In this document: one piece after another, positions 63,128 through 64,000 of the stretch
Numbering within the stretch: the first letter of the stretch is position 1
How the letters are laid out: every line of letters begins with the position of its first letter
Source of the DNA: NCED01 sp035493955
GTDB lineage: Bacteria > Pseudomonadota > Alphaproteobacteria > Caulobacterales > Caulobacteraceae
NCBI GenBank assembly: GCA_035493955.1
Contig: DATJHI010000015.1
Location: forward strand, 124,001 to 188,000
Reading direction: 5' to 3'
DNA: 64,000 bases
Notes under the pieces: model-generated
Told to the model about the DNA's origin: nothing
Seen by the model: the letters and a program-made list of their open reading frames with translations, nothing else
The model's database searches: none
Made by a program: the position numbers and the translations under genes

Positions 63128-63346
63128 ATGACCCAGCAATCCCTCTCGCTTCACCGCCGCCCGACCCATCGGCTGTACCGTGTCCTTGGTGACGGCGCGT
63201 CCGCGGTCTGGACGCCCATTGGCGCAGCGTGGCCGAACAAAGACGGCCTGGGCTTCAGCATCAGCTGCGATGCGGTTCCGCTCACTGGCCGCATCGTCAT
63301 GCGGGCGATCACTGACCGATTCGAGGCGGAGAGGGTTCAGCAATGA
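63128..63346 (+). CDS. Small conserved protein, copy 2 (intact)
   Basis: 72 residues: HRRPTHRLYRVLGDG, VWTPIGAAWPNKDGLGFSI, CDAVPLTGRIVMRAI. Such short proteins, mostly of unknown function, accompany mobile elements in alphaproteobacteria. RBS GTGGAGGAG is strong. The structured leader lies directly upstream. Confidence 0.75.
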   Translation: MTQQSLSLHRRPTHRLYRVLGDGASAVWTPIGAAWPNKDGLGFSISCDAVPLTGRIVMRAITDRFEAERVQQ

Positions 63347-63458
63347 ACCTCACGACGGAACGAACCTGGAACTTTTGGGCCTCTTGTGGCATTATCAGCT
63401 ACAGACCGATCCTGCCTTAACCGCTTGACAACGGAGGGCCAGGGAATATGTCTGTGAG
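63347..63458. other. Spacer with promoter-like sequence
   Basis: CTTGAC (63424-63429), 17 bases, TATGTC (63447-63452) fits an alphaproteobacterial sigma-70 promoter, start about 63459. The ATG at 63448 lies in the -10 element, so a 56-codon reading frame from it is not favoured. Confidence 0.4.
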
Positions 63459-63685
63459 CAATCATGTCCCGCTATGGGCACTCCGCGACGGACTTAGCAA
63501 ACAAGCTATAGAAAAGCGCCAGGGCTCCGGCCCTGAGATACGACGACCCTTTGGGTCTGCTGATCTGGCTACGGCTGGATCGGCACGGGTGGAGAAATCC
63601 AACCGACCGTGCTGGTGAGCGGTAGTCGAAACATGATGCTAAGGCCGCGGCTTTCTACCATGTAGAGCCGCGGCATTTATTTTTT
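63459..63685 (+). ncRNA. Putative structured noncoding RNA (~225 nt)
   Basis: Promoter-like sequence upstream and a strong terminator at the end. A central hairpin GGGTGGA-GAAA-TCCAACC (7 pairs, one mismatch, GNRA tetraloop) sits inside a GCACGG/CCGTGC stem (63581-63612). No convincing coding frame. RNA class unknown. Confidence 0.45.
63644..63685 (+). terminator. Strong intrinsic terminator
   Basis: GCCGCGGC TTTCTAC, loop CAT, GTAGAG CCGCGGC (one mispaired position), followed by ATTTATTTTTT. Confidence 0.8.
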
Positions 63686-63946
63686 ATGCGGCTTCCCAAC
63701 CCGGATGAAGTCGTCGGGATAGATGTTAGCGTACTCGCCGCTCACAAGCGTTTCACCAGCTCGCGAACATTCGAAGGGGAATTCTCGAAAGGCTTCCCCT
63801 CGCTCCCGCACCGCATCGTGATGGAAGCCATTCGGTAGGGGTGCCCCAAAACGGTAGAGCGACTGCAGGGTTAACATGATCTCGCTGCTCTCAGCCTCGT
63901 TTCCCTCTGTTTCTATCTCGCGAGTCGGACCGTGATGGGCGGTCAT
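63677..63946 (-). CDS. Small unknown protein
   Basis: 89 residues, acidic, no membrane segment: GEAFREFPFECSRAGETLVSG, NIYPDDFIRVGKPHK. Its stop overlaps the tail of the terminator of the opposite strand. Ribosome-binding site weak; start uncertain. No family recognised. Confidence 0.45.
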   Translation of the reverse strand: MTAHHGPTREIETEGNEAESSEIMLTLQSLYRFGAPLPNGFHHDAVRERGEAFREFPFECSRAGETLVSGEYANIYPDDFIRVGKPHKK

Positions 63947-64000
63947 ATGAGCGACGGGAAATAATACCTCTCGATGATCTTGAAATAGGTGAGAGGTTTT

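Larger units (their letters stand above)
36475..64000. mobile_element. comM-integrated mobile element (right end outside window)
   Basis: Starts where comM is broken. Contents differ from the flank: three serine recombinases, an IS, defence-like genes, phage-type regulators, and several low-GC genes. No relaxase, VirB4/TrbE mating-pore set, capsid or terminase genes were seen, so it is more like a serine-recombinase island than an ICE or prophage. Continues to the last base. Confidence 0.75.

Noticed and set aside
63448..63618. 56-codon frame with an RBS-like sequence
   Set aside because: Its ATG overlaps the -10 element of the predicted promoter, and the sequence is better explained by hairpins of a noncoding RNA. 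Kept as an alternative only.
63609..63636. Hammerhead-ribozyme-like CTGGTGA ... GAAAC
   Set aside because: The essential CTGANGA core is not matched, and stem II does not form.
36475..64000. CRISPR array, conjugation or phage structural genes in the element
   Set aside because: No regularly spaced repeats, relaxase, mating-pore, terminase or capsid proteins were recognised on either strand.
63966..64000. ACCTCTC/GAGAGGT inverted repeat followed by TTTT at the window's end
   Set aside because: The loop of about 18 bases is long and the sequence is cut off, so a terminator cannot be claimed.

Overview
The window is GC-rich alphaproteobacterial chromosome, most like Caulobacteraceae (Caulobacter/Phenylobacterium group; inferred from protein families and gene order, not from rRNA). 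Support comes from a MucR regulator, a DUF2336 protein, plant-type GshA, a TonB receptor, and dense housekeeping operons with many ATGA/TTGA start-stop overlaps.

Bases 1-36475 are core genome. carB (5' end outside the window), greA and an ELM1-family gene read rightward. A mostly leftward block follows: LysE exporter, DUF72, gshA, rsmE, an acyltransferase, infA, a cold-shock gene and carA. Then come DUF2336, MucR and PAS genes, a CinA-domain gene, a DUF2946/TonB-receptor pair, a response regulator, an XRE regulator, hemW-rdgB-rph, hrcA-grpE, an outer-membrane beta-barrel and a NifU-like gene. A long rightward run covers tsaB-rimI-fur-like and miaB-phoH-ybeY-corC-lnt-rsmI-yraN-sirB1-like, then gshB, a GNAT gene and a 55-aa ORF. 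This core handles pyrimidine/arginine precursor synthesis, glutathione synthesis, RNA modification and maturation, and envelope lipoprotein maturation.

At about 36475 comM is cut off at its Met-Asn-Pro motif and an accessory element begins. It runs to the end of the window (at least 27.5 kb); the 3' half of comM is not seen. The element has a large serine recombinase at the junction and two more inside. It also has an XRE/RuvC-like pair, a replication-type ATPase, and an IS481-family insertion with intact ends and a CCTAGC target duplication. No relaxase or type IV secretion channel genes are visible.

Its cargo looks like defence and prophage-type functions. There is a Gabija-like pair (OLD-family ATPase/TOPRIM nuclease plus UvrD-like helicase) and a T4 Imm-like membrane protein. 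Two CsgG-like secreted proteins sit beside a divergent Ner/CI-type switch. A HerA/TraD-type ATPase fused to a PD-(D/E)XK-like domain lies divergent to a second such ATPase, and a lone low-GC OLD-like ATPase follows.

Two signals are not explained by protein coding. One is a duplicated leader (58815-59009 and 62930-63127) with conserved long-range pairing in front of a small conserved protein; the first protein copy is frameshifted. The other is a structured, probably untranslated RNA at about 63459-63685 ending in a strong terminator. The best candidates for an undescribed system are the HerA-nuclease/TraD-like locus and the duplicated leader RNA.
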